Shown: piece after piece, positions 21,680 through 33,612 of the stretch
How positions within the stretch are numbered: position 1 is the stretch's first letter
Layout: every line of letters starts with the position of its first letter
DNA from: Pyrus communis
Lineage: Eukaryota > Streptophyta > Magnoliopsida > Rosales > Rosaceae
Direction of reading: 5' to 3'
Assembly (NCBI RefSeq): GCF_963583255.1
Contig: NC_084819.1
Span: 1,495,501 to 1,559,500 of the forward strand
DNA length: 64,000 bases
Translations under genes and position numbers: made by a program
The notes under the pieces: model-generated
What the model saw: only the letters and a program-made list of their open reading frames with translations
Database searches by the model: none
Told to the model about the DNA's origin: nothing

Positions 21680-22885
21680 CTAGCCTGACATGATATCTCT
21701 AAGCCGAACAAAGCTTGGAATATGAACACACTCATCGATCAATGATGGTATCCCATCAACCTCAACCATCACCACGCCCCTTGTTCCAGGAGTAAAAGCC
21801 TGCAAGTGAGACCCATTTAACAACAAGACTTTACCCTCCTCTGTAAACTTCAACACTCGAGCAAAAGTTGGACAATCAAGTGCTTCGTTGCTAATTTCAA
21901 GCTCTTTGGTCCAAGACTCGCTAATGCCATAATCCTTCATCATCCAGACATTGATATCACGAGTCGAGCAAGAGCGAACAGTTACAGAGAGGCAACCATT
22001 CAAGACTCCAAGGGTAAATTGAGTTTCTAGCAAATCCAAACAACTCGGCAGCTGGTCTAAGTCCAAATAACAGGGAGGAAGTGGTAACCATTGGAAATGC
22101 TCCCCTTCGACGTCAAAGGCCCATATGAAAGTCGAACTATCCCCATACTGACCAACCCAATGAAGGAATCCATTAAGATAAACCCCATATGGTTGAAACC
22201 GAGAGGAAGGGTACACAGACACATCCCCAATGCTTCTCCAAATCCTGGAGCCAATAGTCAAAACCAATACTTCATCTTCACTAGATTTATCACTCGGAGA
22301 CATAAACACAACAACTTTGTAGACATTACTGATGGGACTAAACCCAAACCCACAATAATACGGATTATCAATTCTCCGACGCTGACAATAGGCGACAGTA
22401 TGGGGAGACAAGGATATCACTGGAAGCGCTAAAGACTCACTAGTAATGGGATTGGAAATGTAAAAATGGCGTTGGTTCAATTCATATATGCAGAGCAAAC
22501 CATTGCGAGAACCCAAAATGCCCACGCGAAGAGCGTGGACATTTGGATCTCTAGCAAGCTTCAGTACAAAGTCATTTGGGTTTGAGACCTTATCAAGGTC
22601 GAACAATAAGTATCCCTCCGACTTGGGGTTTATGGGGCCGCCTCTTAAGCCGTGGAACAAAAATGAAGGGGGTGTTTGTGAAAATAGGTGTTTGGTAAAC
22701 TGAGGGTCTGAGAGCGAATGCCGCCAAGACTTGCACACACACTGGCATTGGATGAGGGTTTTAATTGGGACTTTGCAGAATATCGGCACTGTTATGTGGT
22801 CTGGCAATTGCAGAATGCAGGGTTTCTTATCATCCTCTTCTATGTCAGTGTTGGTTGGTTCGGTTTTCTTTGTGTGGGCATCCAT
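21680..22885 (-). CDS. F-box protein with F-box-associated domain (paralogue)
   Basis: Predicted SCF ligase substrate receptor, 401 aa from ATG 22885 (MDAHTKKTEP). F-box at about residues 24-67: ILQLPDHITVPIFCKVPIK then CVCKSWRHSLSDPQFTKH. FBA-type region downstream with GLLCIYELN, FYISNPIT, YYCGFGFSPISNVYKVVVF, VLTIGSRIWRSI and GFLHWVGQYGDSS. The C-terminus ends VRLRDIMSG, parallel to the 12.2-kb gene. The open frame upstream of the ATG reaches a GTG but is interrupted by a clean acceptor (TTTTTTGCAG) 9 bp before the ATG, which supports this start and a 5'-UTR intron (about 22895..23257). No disabling change is visible. Target unknown. The pseudogene at 16255..16960 is a truncated duplicate. 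Confidence 0.88.
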   Translation of the reverse strand: MDAHTKKTEPTNTDIEEDDKKPCILQLPDHITVPIFCKVPIKTLIQCQCVCKSWRHSLSDPQFTKHLFSQTPPSFLFHGLRGGPINPKSEGYLLFDLDKVSNPNDFVLKLARDPNVHALRVGILGSRNGLLCIYELNQRHFYISNPITSESLALPVISLSPHTVAYCQRRRIDNPYYCGFGFSPISNVYKVVVFMSPSDKSSEDEVLVLTIGSRIWRSIGDVSVYPSSRFQPYGVYLNGFLHWVGQYGDSSTFIWAFDVEGEHFQWLPLPPCYLDLDQLPSCLDLLETQFTLGVLNGCLSVTVRSCSTRDINVWMMKDYGISESWTKELEISNEALDCPTFARVLKFTEEGKVLLLNGSHLQAFTPGTRGVVMVEVDGIPSLIDECVHIPSFVRLRDIMSG

Positions 22886-22894
22886 GTCGAATCG

Positions 22895-23361
22895 CTGCAA
22901 AAAACTCACACCAGATTCTCAAATCAAGATTCATCTATAGTAAAGTTGAGCATGTATGTGCCAAATACATAACAAGATGGGACTAGAAATGGAGGTCGGA
23001 TTACCAACAAGTTAAACAATCCCACGACAAGGATTGGATTAAACGCTCAAACTCAAACTTTTCAGAAGAAATCCAATCTCTACATTTACGAAACGGAAAA
23101 AACCCAAATCCTTGAAAACAAATCCATAACTCCAAACCCTTCATTCTTATTAGAAAATAGCAGCTGAAAAATACACAGAATAAGACTAAACCTGAAAAAT
23201 AAAAACCCAGAAAAATATAAATTAAATAAAGAAAGAAACCAGAAGAACTGAAAGCACCTGTTGATGCAGCTGAGGAGCTCTTGTTTCGTTTCTCTTCTTT
23301 CGGCTTGAATGAAAGTTCGTGAAGCTTTTTCTAGAGACTCGGAAGGGTTTACAGCTTTATA
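22895..23361 (-). promoter_or_regulatory. Promoter, leader exon and 5'-UTR intron of the second F-box gene
   Basis: On the minus strand, TATAAAG at 23355..23361 is followed by a leader that ends CATCAACAG|GTGCTTTC (donor at 23257) and rejoins at TTTTTTGCAG|CGATTCGAC (exon end 22894) just before ATG 22885. Read from splice-site appearance only. Confidence 0.5.
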
Positions 23362-23409
23362 GTCATTCATTAGAAGCTGGCGTCATTGTGCCAAACATTT
23401 TTTAGGCTG

Positions 23410-23547
23410 ATGATATCTGCACAATTATTTTTATATTTTATATATTATTAAATTTTGATCGTTGAATTAAATAAATTAAAAAAAATTGATAAATAAAATT
23501 TAATTAGAGTGTGTGAGAGTTAAAAAATGATGTGTGAATTTGAACCA
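23410..23547. mobile_element. MITE-like palindromic stretch
   Basis: Contains the ATTTTGATCGTTGAATTAAATAAATT core shared with 5485..5632, with TGTGTGAGAGTTAAAAAATG toward the right end. No coding sequence. Confidence 0.45.
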
Positions 23548-23749
23548 CTTAGTACCACGGTCTATTAATATTTCTCTTCACTTATAAGTGAGAGGTTTTA
23601 TATTCAATTATCGACAAAGACGAATTTGAACCATATTATTGCTGAGGTTAAGCACACCTCCTCCTTCTTAATATGAATAACATCATTTGTTCCAAAAGTA
23701 AAAATATTATGTGAATAACACTACTTAAAAAAAAAAAAAAAAAAAAAAT
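23548..23749 (+). mobile_element. tRNA-derived SINE, Rosaceae-type, plus orientation
   Basis: Starts TTAGTACCACGGTCTATTAATATTTC (box A position), continues ACTTATAAGTGAGAGG..TTATATTCAATTATCGAC (worn box B), ACGAATTTGAACCATATTATTGCT and the tail ATCATTTGTTCC, followed further on by a poly-A tract (23728..23749). The better-preserved copy at 33613..33787 shows the intact box B. Confidence 0.7.
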
Positions 23750-24454
23750 CAGTTGTTAGTTGTGCGTCGTGACATTAAAAATCAAAAATGATTTTTGCAT
23801 TTTTTTTTCTTTCTTCGTTATTTTTCTGTTGTTTTTTTATTCATTGAATTACTAAATCAAATGAGAATTAAGAAAGAGAAAAAAAGGGAGGAGTGGAAGA
23901 AAAGGAATATGAGAAATCATTTCCCTTGAATATTAGAGTATGATTGTTTTTCTTGTTTTGCTTTCAGTAGATAATGTTTTTGTGGTTTTGCTTCCGGTAG
24001 AAAAATTATATTACAATTTTACTGTAATACGATAAATAAACTGTCTTATTTTCAGTTCGTTCGAACTTACAGGTAGAGGAGAGAGCACACTATTCGAGCT
24101 AACGGCCACGCCTAAACCTATATAGAGCTTGTACTTTCTTCAAAGAGAATGCGTGTTTTTGCATGAAATGCGCCAATCGTAGATACAAAACGAGGTTAGA
24201 AAGATCAAAGGCAAGCGTGCATTTACAAGAGACAGACCGTATTTTCATCACTGCCTTCAACTTGGCTTTACCATCAAGAGATACATAAACATATTCTGGT
24301 TGATAGCAAAGAGATACATATACACATAATTAACTCTACTGCACTGAACTACAATCTGTCAACAACGTAAGGAGGGAAACCTTGCTAGTGTAATCTATCT
24401 TCTTCTCTGACCCAAATCCGATCTTCGACAGGCACAGGAACGAACCTCATTTGC

Positions 24455-27400
24455 TTAAGTTGGTGATGCAGAAAGTAGGAAATCCGGTTGTAGTCTTTGT
24501 AGCAGTATACCACAAAATGGACAGAGTGGTTTAAAGGATACTTCTAGCAAAGGCGATGCGGTCAAAGAATTGAAATTCAAAGGAAGACCGGGGGTTGTAA
24601 ACAGAGTCGCTGGTGCCAGTTTGGAAGCTCGTCTATGACAGCATGTGCAAAACCATGTCGGAGTAGTAGGACAAATCTCCATAGAAATGGAACACCTAAC
24701 TAGTTTGTGGCCCTTTCCGCTGCAGAAGGCAACTTCTGGAGATTCAAATGGAACTGATGCTAAACAATAGCTGCACATCTCTGCTGCTATGCATTTACTG
24801 GATCCAAATCTGTTGTTTGAAAAAGAATACGGAGCAATACTTAGTATTTATACAGACAGTTGCATTGCCAATTAAGAAAGCAGGAAAACATCCAAGGACA
24901 AAAGAGATGAATACGGTAAAACAAATGATTGCATCAAGAGCATACATGTTGAAACAACAAAAATCTACCTAATAATTTTGTTTTGAATGTATGCATCTCT
25001 CAGATTATTCAATATCGGACACAGTATTACGGTAGATAAACCTTTGTGTTTCTTCATCCAAAGTATGGAACGGGTGTCTAAATAAGCATTATTTTTAACT
25101 CCCTCTAATAATCATTTTAACCACATTCATTTGAGCCTGCTTAAAACTCCCCGTATGCCATTTGTACCTGCCTTCTAAGTACTATACAACTAATTTGAAA
25201 GGATCACACAGGTTACTCAAACTGAAATGGAGTTTTAAGTTGTACAGAGAACTCTCCCCATAGGAAGCCTCATACTTTTGGAACCTTTTCACTGGTCGCT
25301 TCAATTCTATTATAATGTGTTTAACTATCTAATCAACTTACTATTCCCGTCATCTGAAAGCCAACCACCACCCAGAAACCTCTAACAACCTTAACCACTA
25401 ACTGCCCTCTAACCCATTACCAGCTGTGCTGGCACATCACAAGGAACATCATAACCAGAAAAGGCAAAAACATACCCCGAAATATTGAATTTCAAATTTC
25501 CAGCATTCAAATTCAACAGCCAGAGACACTTTAAAGCTTTAAGATACATGGAAAAATTTAACACTTCACTAAATATTTAGTTTTTTAACAATCAGATAAG
25601 GGAGTGCTTTTTTTATTTATTTATAAATTTGATGGTCCCACTCCGAATGCATAATCTTCACTGCACCAAGCCTCAGAGAAGTCATGAAGTTATTTTCGAT
25701 GATATAAGAAGTCAAAATGCCAAGACACGGAAAGGTATGGCCCTCGTGATTAAAGTAACAAGAATAAACAATCATATCAATAGAGGGTAGACAGATTCTT
25801 ATGACAAAGGATAAAAGTCAGGGAGTACCTCCTATCCCGCTTTCCAACTTCGGATGCGAGGACCTTTAGCTGACTGTGCACATGGTCATGATTAAGCTCA
25901 ATCCACTGCTCCATTTGTGCTAATCCAACAGGAAACCAGTTTCTAGATGGAGAATCTGGGGCTGAAGCAGGCATTTGACTTAAAAGAGCAGAAAATGTAA
26001 ATCCCACAAGCCTTTCCCGGAGTTCTTTCTCACTGTTCACAAGCAGATTGATCCACAAAGGCCGCTTCTCTTTTTCAGCACCATGAATTCCTTTCAAATT
26101 CAGTAATTTACTGTTTATTTCATCAGCCTTCATCTCTGATAGAATCACACGCCTGCAGATTATATTGAGAAGATGTAATTGGCGAGAAGTGACTTTTGAG
26201 CAACTTTGGGAGACATTCAACAAAACCGTTTCAGCAGGAATTCCCGCATGAGATCCCAAGTATGAAATAGAGAGCCATTTAATCAGTACTTGTTCTACAA
26301 ACTCTGGTTTAGAATGATTAAAAGCCAACAATGCTGTTACAATATCCCAAACAACCAGATGTTTATCTTGCATTTCATACTGCTTTAAGGACCATTGAAA
26401 GTTGGACTCCCAATAAACTAACTCCTCAGAAAAACCAGGAATCGCTTCAGTATCAAAATGTACGGAATTTTTTGAGAAGACATCTACTTGCTGACCACCG
26501 GTCCAGAAAAATTCAACAATGGCCTTTTGAGTCCTGAGAGTGTTCCCAAAAATGTAAATTGATCAAGAATTAGCAAACAGAAGCCAATATTGCAACTCAA
26601 CATTAGGTTGCTTGTTCTTTTCTATAGAATACATAAATTCTCTTACGTGCTCTTCTGCTCCTGTAATATCGTTATGACTTAGGACGGTTGAAGTGGAATT
26701 TTTTATCGGATCAATACTACAATTTGATTAATATGCAAATAAGAAAAACTCACAATTTTATCTTTTCTTTCCTCCATTTCTTTTTCCAAGGAAGCTAAAG
26801 GGTTCTATTTTTATGAATCCTTTGCCCCTCCATTTATGACAATGTTTTTTGTTGAGTTGCAACGGTGTTGTCCTTTTTTCTTTTGATATCCTTTCATTCC
26901 ATCTTTAGGATTCATTCACTTTATAATAGTATATAATGTTTAGCCACTCTCAATTTTACCCAAACCGCAAAAGATGGATCTAATAGAGGAATGTAATTAG
27001 CATAAAAAATATCTCACCTTGCCTCGTACATTGGGTTTAATTGTTCAACATCAGTATTTCGAACCTGCCATTTTCAAGTATAGGTATCTTAGTTTATTTT
27101 CACTTTTATGGTATGCGAGAATATGTTTGTATTGGCGCAAAGAAAATATCATACCCAAGCAATCACAAGATTTCCAGGGGACACTGCCAGACCAAAGCAA
27201 GAAACAAATTCTTCTGGTAACTGCATCAAATTTTAGACTGACGTTATGGTGGAATACAAAAAATTAAACAAGCATACTTATAGGGTAAGAACTTACATCA
27301 GTTGAGTTTCTCAGACGAGGAGTATTTGAAGGAATAGGTACTTCACAGAGAGAACTTCCACTCAAAATCCAACAGCGTATAACATTATCCTAGTATCATT

Positions 27401-29720
27401 GTAAAAGAATGGTTGCCAACTGAATAATGTAGATATAAAATATTCCACAGAAAGTTTAAGTAAGTACATACCTGGCTGCAGCTATACAAAGATTGCCCAT
27501 CAAACGCCCAAGCTAAACCTGTAACCTGGTCGGTTCCCAGAAGCATAAATAGCCAGCGGTATGCAATATAAGATTTTGACAAATAAAAAGACACTTACCG
27601 TCTGGCCATGTGCATCATATGTGCCAATCTTGTCAAATTTTTGGCTAGACATGTTGCATATCCACAATTCCAAAGAGCCAGATCCTTTTCCAACTGCTAA
27701 GTGAATTTTTTCTGGAGACTTAGTAGGCACAATGACTGAAAGTACAAAAACTGGGGCAGCATCGCTTGCAACCTATTTAAAAGTTCAAAATAAAAGCATG
27801 CTCAACCATACAATAGAATAACGCGAAGAGCACTGTATACAAAAAGACAGAAAAAGTAAGAACTACCTCTTTCATTAGGGAAAAGGAAGTGTCGCTAGGT
27901 TCTGATGACTTCAGCAACTTTTCATTATTCCCCAGCCAGATCCTCACACTGGAAAGATAAGGAGGCACAAAATGAATACAAGAAATCATAGATAAAACTA
28001 ACAAAAGACAAAACAAGAAGACAACAATCGAATCTTGAACAGATAATAAAGAAATTTTTGGGTAATTAGATAGCAGATTAATCAGAGTCACAACTCTCTT
28101 AAACGAGTCAAGTGGTAGGACTACTGCTAGTACGTTGAAACAAGATACCAACTTGACAACTAAACTGACACTAAAATGCAAGTAGCATTTTGCTCAACAC
28201 CATTTAAAGCACCTTGCTTCTACACTGCAAAAACAATTCTCTAACTAGACAAGAAAATTTCATACAAGAGCTATAGGAGTGAAATTCATTATGATTTCCA
28301 GCATACCTAACTCACCTCCCATCAGTACTCGCTGTAGCCAACAAAACTTTAGGATTTGAAGAATCAGAATCAAGCAACGCCCAACCAATAGCTGTGATCC
28401 ATGAATTGTGTGCCTGAAGAATCCCTATGAGCGCCACAGTTGCCGGGACCCTGCTTTGATCAACAGAGTAGCATTCTGGTACAGGAATTCTCCACACAGA
28501 AACTTTCCCAGACTTCGCTCCAACTGCAAGTAACGACATGGACGAACCATCTTGAGGAACTGAACAGATTTTGGATAGTGAATGCAGCATTGGCGACCAG
28601 GCAACTACAAATGATGATAGCATTGCAGTGCGAGAAGCATATTGATCCGCAGTTATAAGAGGGAGTGTGCTGTTTACTGGTATCTCCTTGGCAGGTTTTA
28701 CCTTCGATTTTGAAGCACGAACAATCTTATTTGAACTCTTTTGTTTCGATGGGTCATAGTCAATCTCAGCCTCTATTTCATGCTCCTAATACGAGTACAG
28801 TCAGAAAGATCGTTGGTCAGTGCTCAGGGAATAAATCTATAGGACTGCACCAGACAGATGAGAGGACTTACATTTACATCTTGCTGTTTTGATGAAGAAG
28901 CCCGTACCTCCCCAAAATTTATACTCACAAGATAATCATAAAGCTTGGCTGATACATTCGCAACCTGAGCAATATACATAACCAATTCAGAACCATAAAA
29001 GACTGCAACTTTATAACATCAACCAGTTTAAACTGCAGATACACATATACCTCTATCCATTCAGCACAAAAATCGCAATATGGAGAGCGATAAAGCTTGA
29101 CGAATCCTTGGGTGGTGCAGACAGCCAGCAAGCAGCCAGCGTTCGGAGCAAGCCCAACTGGGGACCAAGAAATCGATCGAACACAGGGTTCTTGGTCCCG
29201 TGATAAAATGGTAGGCAGCATGCAATTAGAGAATAAATCTGAAAACCCATCAACAAAACAAAGAATGAAAACGGAAACACACATTGTATAAACCGAAAAG
29301 ATCGAAAATTTTGGTGTATGCAATGTACCTTGTCTATCTATGACACCAATCGGAAAAGGTTGGCTGTTTTTGATGGTGATTAGGCCTCTTGGTCCAAAAG
29401 GCAGAGCAGCCGGATTCTGCAACACAAAAAGATATACACTTGACCAAACACAAACACAAACACTTGACTAAACAAAAACATTATGAAACATGAATCAGAG
29501 TTTCTGTTTTGAAATTACGAAAAACGAAGTTAGAGTGAAAAGATTGATGAACGGAGAGTACCAGAATGGTGACGAGGTGGCCGGAAGCGACAGCGATGAG
29601 GTTCTCATCGGACCAAGCGATGGCGTCGGGGAAGGATGGAGCGCCGACGAGCACGGTGGCCTGGAAACGGGAGTCGGCGTTTTGGGTTTGGATTTGGGAA
29701 TTGGAGGGAAAGAAAGACAT
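24455..29720 (-). CDS. Transcription factor IIIC 90-kDa-type subunit (WD40 N-terminus, TFIIIC zinc finger)
   Basis: Subunit of TFIIIC, which binds internal promoters of tRNA genes and recruits TFIIIB and RNA polymerase III; nuclear. Thirteen exons on the minus strand: 29562..29720, 29329..29416, 29051..29238, 28872..28964, 28316..28785, 27867..27948, 27599..27772, 27472..27525, 27297..27389, 27155..27220, 27018..27064, 25829..26533, 24455..24809. They sum to 2574 nt (857 aa) with GT-AG ends and continuous frame. The N-terminal half is a WD40-type propeller of the TFIIIC delta family (AIAWSDENLIAVASGHLVTI, RSISWSPVGL, VLLATASTDG, VTGLAWAFDGQSLYSCS). The C-terminus carries a putative zinc module: CSYC, CSGKGHKLVRC, a second set of cysteines (C-x7-C-x-C-C-H) and CPFC. 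The Arabidopsis counterpart is, from memory, annotated only as a WD40 protein. No truncation seen; the 1-kb intron 24810..25828 is empty of recognisable sequence. Confidence 0.9.
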
Positions 29721-29729
29721 GGCCGTTGG

Positions 29730-30430
29730 GATCCGATTTCAATGTCGGGTGACTTCAGTTCAGTTCAGTTCAGCAGATGACAGAACCCTAGTTCGAGTCT
29801 CGATGGAAACTATAACTGAGAATTAAAGCGCTGCATTTATTAAAACACTTATTTATAATTTTTTTTGTGGGCTACTTTTATTGACACCTCACATTTATTA
29901 AAACACTGCATAATTAATATTTTATATAAAAAGTACAAATTTTTTGAAATATCATATGAACTTGTATGCATTTGTTAGTTTTTCGTATAAATTAATATTT
30001 TAAACGATTTGTCATATAAGTTATCTAAAATCATAATTTGTCATATCATCCTAACTTCGTTAAGTTTTTCATCTAAAATAAGCTTGTGTTCAAAGTTATT
30101 TCGAACGGTTGATCTCCTTTTCACAATTTTTTTTATTTTTTTAATTTTATACAAAATATATGCACACTAGGAGTGGAGGGAGTGGGGAACTAAATTGATT
30201 TTGAACATTTGACTTTTTCACAAGTTCTCTACTTCTTTTTGATGAACTAATAAAATGTACATTAGGCTCATTGACATGAAGTTCAACTAATTACAAACTT
30301 TGAGGATTCAATGTGGTCAATCATGTCCATTTATTAAAAAGAGAGTTGAAATGTTCAAAATAGCCTTGAAATGTCCAAAATAATCTTGAAGCGGATCGAG
30401 TGGGAAGTTGAAATATCCGAAATAACCTTG
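29730..30430. other. AT-rich intergenic DNA, no gene recognised
   Basis: Upstream of the TFIIIC gene; only AT-rich sequence without terminal repeats or coding segments. Confidence 0.45.
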
Positions 30431-31282
30431 AAAACATGTCATGTGTGTTGGGTCTCTGGGTACATTTTTGAAATAAATTTAATTTGAATAACTAAATACG
30501 CAGTGGAAATTATAATAACATACAATATGTCACTCATGATCGTTGTAAGACCATAGTAAGCCGGATCGGAATACACATACCTTAAAAGTCCGCCCATGAA
30601 CTCAACAACCTTGGATGCGAAGTTGACTAAACGGAGCAGTGATGTCACTATCATCATGTTCCAGGATCAATGGGCGAAGTCCACGACTTCACTGAGATCA
30701 ACCATACTTGTTCTGCAAGATTCAAGAACCTAATCTAGTAAGGAATCTGCTGGTTTTCTATAATCTTAGAGTCCTTACAATCTACAGGATTGGTGTGCGC
30801 TGCAATAATCACACTCCTAAGAGGATACAATATCTAATTCCTAAGTATCTTCTAGGATTCTCCTACTTTAAATAAGGATTCTACTAGCCTAAAATGTCAT
30901 CTCCTCGACTAGTATAAATACATCATTCGAGGGTTCATCTCTAGTAACACAATCTCTGCACATTTATTCTCTTACCCACTCTTGAGTCTTAATATTGCTT
31001 ACGAACTTGACCATTGGAGAGTCTTTGACCAGAAAATCCCCCGGTCGTTGGCTTACTCACGGTTGTGTGTTGTTTGATAGGAAAACAAGTTTGATCATCT
31101 GCACCTTTTGTGGTGGTGTGCAAATTTGGTTCCCACAATTGGTGCTTTCGTTGAGAGTGAACTCATAAGAAAGCTCCGTCAAGGCTAATGTTAACTGAAC
31201 ATCTGACGATAGTTTGGCCCCAGACGTCTCCATCGCACAAGTCGAGGATAACCTTGTCCCCGACACCACCACTACTCCAGAC
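30430..31282 (+). mobile_element. LTR-retrotransposon relic: LTR end and start of internal region
   Basis: A TATA-like AGTATAAATAC at 30911..30921 is followed by a leader and a stretch ending TTTGGTTCCCACA|ATTGGTGCTTTCGTTGAGAG at about 31130..31156, the look of an LTR end plus primer-binding region in plant retrotransposons (recognised from memory). The internal region starts afterward and is interrupted at 31283 by a hAT element, resuming at 32822. The 5' limit of the LTR and a second LTR were not found. Confidence 0.45.
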
Positions 31283-32813
31283 GAGGGCTGGGTTCAGTTC
31301 AAATCAATTCGGTTTTTTTCTAAAACCGAAATTTCAGTTCGGTCCATTTTTTTTTCGGTTTGGTTTCGGTTTTTTTTTTTTTTTTTTTTTCAAAAAAAAA
31401 AATTTAAAATAAATTGAGACATAAGATTCACAATGCGATGGTGCTTATACATTCATCAGATGCAGAAAGGACAGAACATAATATCAAGGTCAGTGGCAAG
31501 TTAAAGGACAGATTAGTTTAGAGTTACACATTTGAAATTCAACAGTTTTCACTTTTATGATTTACACCCTAGCTTATGTGTGACATGATATGTCTGCTCC
31601 ATGTACAGGTTGAGGAGTTGAATGGAATCACAAGTCCTACCTTTTTCCTTGATCACTTATGAATTTCGTTCTGACTACAGGAAGTACGCCAACCATGGCA
31701 TAGCAATCGGGTTGCAACAAACACATTCCTACCCATACCAATCTCCGTTATGTATCCATCAATCCATTCCCCACCCCACTGCCTATATCCCCTAATCTCC
31801 CACACGCAGATAAAACCCGAACAAGGCTAAAACTATCAGACCTCAAACCCATCTCCAACAAGCCGCACACGTATCAATAGCTTCTCTGTACCGGCGAGCT
31901 TCAATGTACCCACAAATCACGGCAGTCCAAAAAACAACATCTTTCTCCGGCATTTCATCAAATATCTTATGTGCATGTTCCAAATACCCACATTTTGCAT
32001 ACAAACCGAGCAAACAGGTTTTAACATAGACATCAAAGTCGAACCCGGTTTTCACCACAAGGGTATGAACGTTCAGACCCAATTGGAAGTCCGATCGCCT
32101 CGCACACGCTTTCAGATGCAGAAGCACCTCCTTGTCAGGATTCATCAGATGCACAGCCAATGGTTACAAACCCTTAGATCAAAACTTCCCATTTTTTTTA
32201 ATTGACAACCCCTTCCTCACCCATCAGATTCTTCTAATTGACAACAATAGTAAGCATTACTATCAAAGAAAATATGTAGAACATGAGAGACTGACTGACT
32301 GAATAACCTTGCAAAGGAAGTCGTGGGTCGAGAGACTCGAGACTGGAAACGGCGAGAGGACTCAGAGCCAGAGGAGGTCGCGGGTCACGGGGGTGAGAGA
32401 TTGAGAGTGAGACGGGTCGCACCGTCGCAGGTCGCTGGGAAGGAAGAAGACGAAGACAGGTCGCAGGTGCGCGGAGCGGCGGAGGTTGCGAATGGGAACA
32501 GGGAACTTGGGATTTTGGAAGGATAAGGGAAGGGTTTCAGACTGAAAGAGGGAAGGACCGGAGTGTACGGGTAGGGTGGGTTACCTTTCAGACCGAAAGA
32601 ACGACACCGTTTAAGTAATAAAAATATTAATTTATAATTAATTATAACTTTGCTTCGGTTTAGTTCGGTTTTCAAACTCCAGAAACCAAATCGAACCAAA
32701 TTAGATTCGGTTCAGTTCGGTTTAACAGTTTCGATTTGATTTTTTTTTTTTTTTTGTTCATTTCGATTTGGTTTTCGGTTTTTTTAGTTTTCAGTTTTTT
32801 GAACCCACCCCTA
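31283..32813. mobile_element. Non-autonomous hAT-like transposon carrying a PPR gene fragment
   Basis: The left end GAGGGCTGGGTTC and right end GAACCCACCCCTA form an imperfect 13-bp inverted repeat (11 of 13 match), of the hAT 'YAGGGGTGGG' type. The element is flanked by CTCCAGAC at 31275..31282 and 32814..32821, an 8-bp target duplication as made by hAT transposases (three more identical bases precede it). Subterminal regions at both ends are rich in CGGTTTGGTTCGGTTT-like motifs, inverted relative to each other. The interior holds no transposase but a PPR pseudogene (31685..32160). Inserted in an LTR-element relic. Confidence 0.8.
31685..32160 (-). pseudogene. PPR (PLS-type) gene fragment captured in the hAT element
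   Basis: The minus strand reads LHLKACARRSDFQLGLNVHT, then VYVKTCLLGLYAKCGYLEHA, HKIFDEMPEKDVVFWTAVIC and GYIEARRYREAIDT, a classic plant organellar PPR stretch. The frame then shifts; LLEMGLRSDSFSLVRVLSAC and GEWIDGYITEIGMGRNVFVA continue in other frames toward 31685. At least two frameshifts, no ATG (the open frame begins at TTG), no targeting peptide and no C-terminal editing domain. Its family differs from the P-class PPR genes at 56-62 kb. Confidence 0.85.
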
Positions 32814-33300
32814 CTCCAGACCAAGTAATCAAATCAGGTCGTTGACGCTGCATCCACCTTAGGGAGCGGAGAGGCTCCATCTCCAAGGCCCTCCCCTACT
32901 ACGAGTTAGGTGTGGTATTCTTTGTTAAAAATCAAATCAACTATGCTATTGATAAGTTGCAGCAGGCTTATACCGCCTCTCGTGCAGGGAACCACGCAAA
33001 CTTCGTGGACGTGAAAATGAGGATAAGGCCCTTGATAACTCCAATGGAACCAACTTGCATACTCAGATCGACCATCATCTTCGGTTATGGCAACATAAAC
33101 ACCATAACTCCCGACCGACAACTCATCGAACCAACTTGTACTAATACTCCAGCGGGCATTGCTGATCTGCATACAAAACTGCCTCACGATGGTCAAATCA
33201 TCAACCGCACTACGACAGCTGGCGAGACGGGTTCTAAGGAACCCCGGTCCCTTGGACACTGCTCCAGTACTCTGGATGGAGCCGCGACACCTGAATTTAT
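32814..33300 (+). mobile_element. LTR-retrotransposon relic, continuation right of the hAT insertion
   Basis: Resumes the internal region interrupted at 31282. Open frames are short and broken; no capsid, protease or reverse-transcriptase motif could be recognised, so the class is unknown. Confidence 0.35.
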
Positions 33301-33612
33301 AGCACTTAAATTATATAGTAAATCAGTTGGAACCTTACAGTCAAATTTTCAAGTTTTCAACCAATGAGAGCAACTTTAAAATTTATCAACACAAAACAAC
33401 TGATGAAAAATGAAGAAAACCTAGTAAACACTGGGATCAATCCCTATAACAGCAAATTCGATCTCGTCTAGTGAATAAGGCAAGTTCAAACTATGCCATA
33501 GATTTAACGGTATACAGCTCCTTCGTCACGTGAAAAATCTCATCATCCAAAGTTACACTCTATGAGTAAAAGCATTCGCCATGGAGTTATTATTTTGGAA
33601 TGGATCAGCTAG

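Noticed and set aside
31188..31417. Frames ending in Phe/Lys runs across the hAT left end
   Set aside because: They arise from the T-rich subterminal repeat and cross the transposon boundary.
32906..33367. 151-codon frame in the LTR relic as a gag protein
   Set aside because: No zinc knuckle or capsid motif can be recognised and the frame is not continuous with the left part at 31188-31282.
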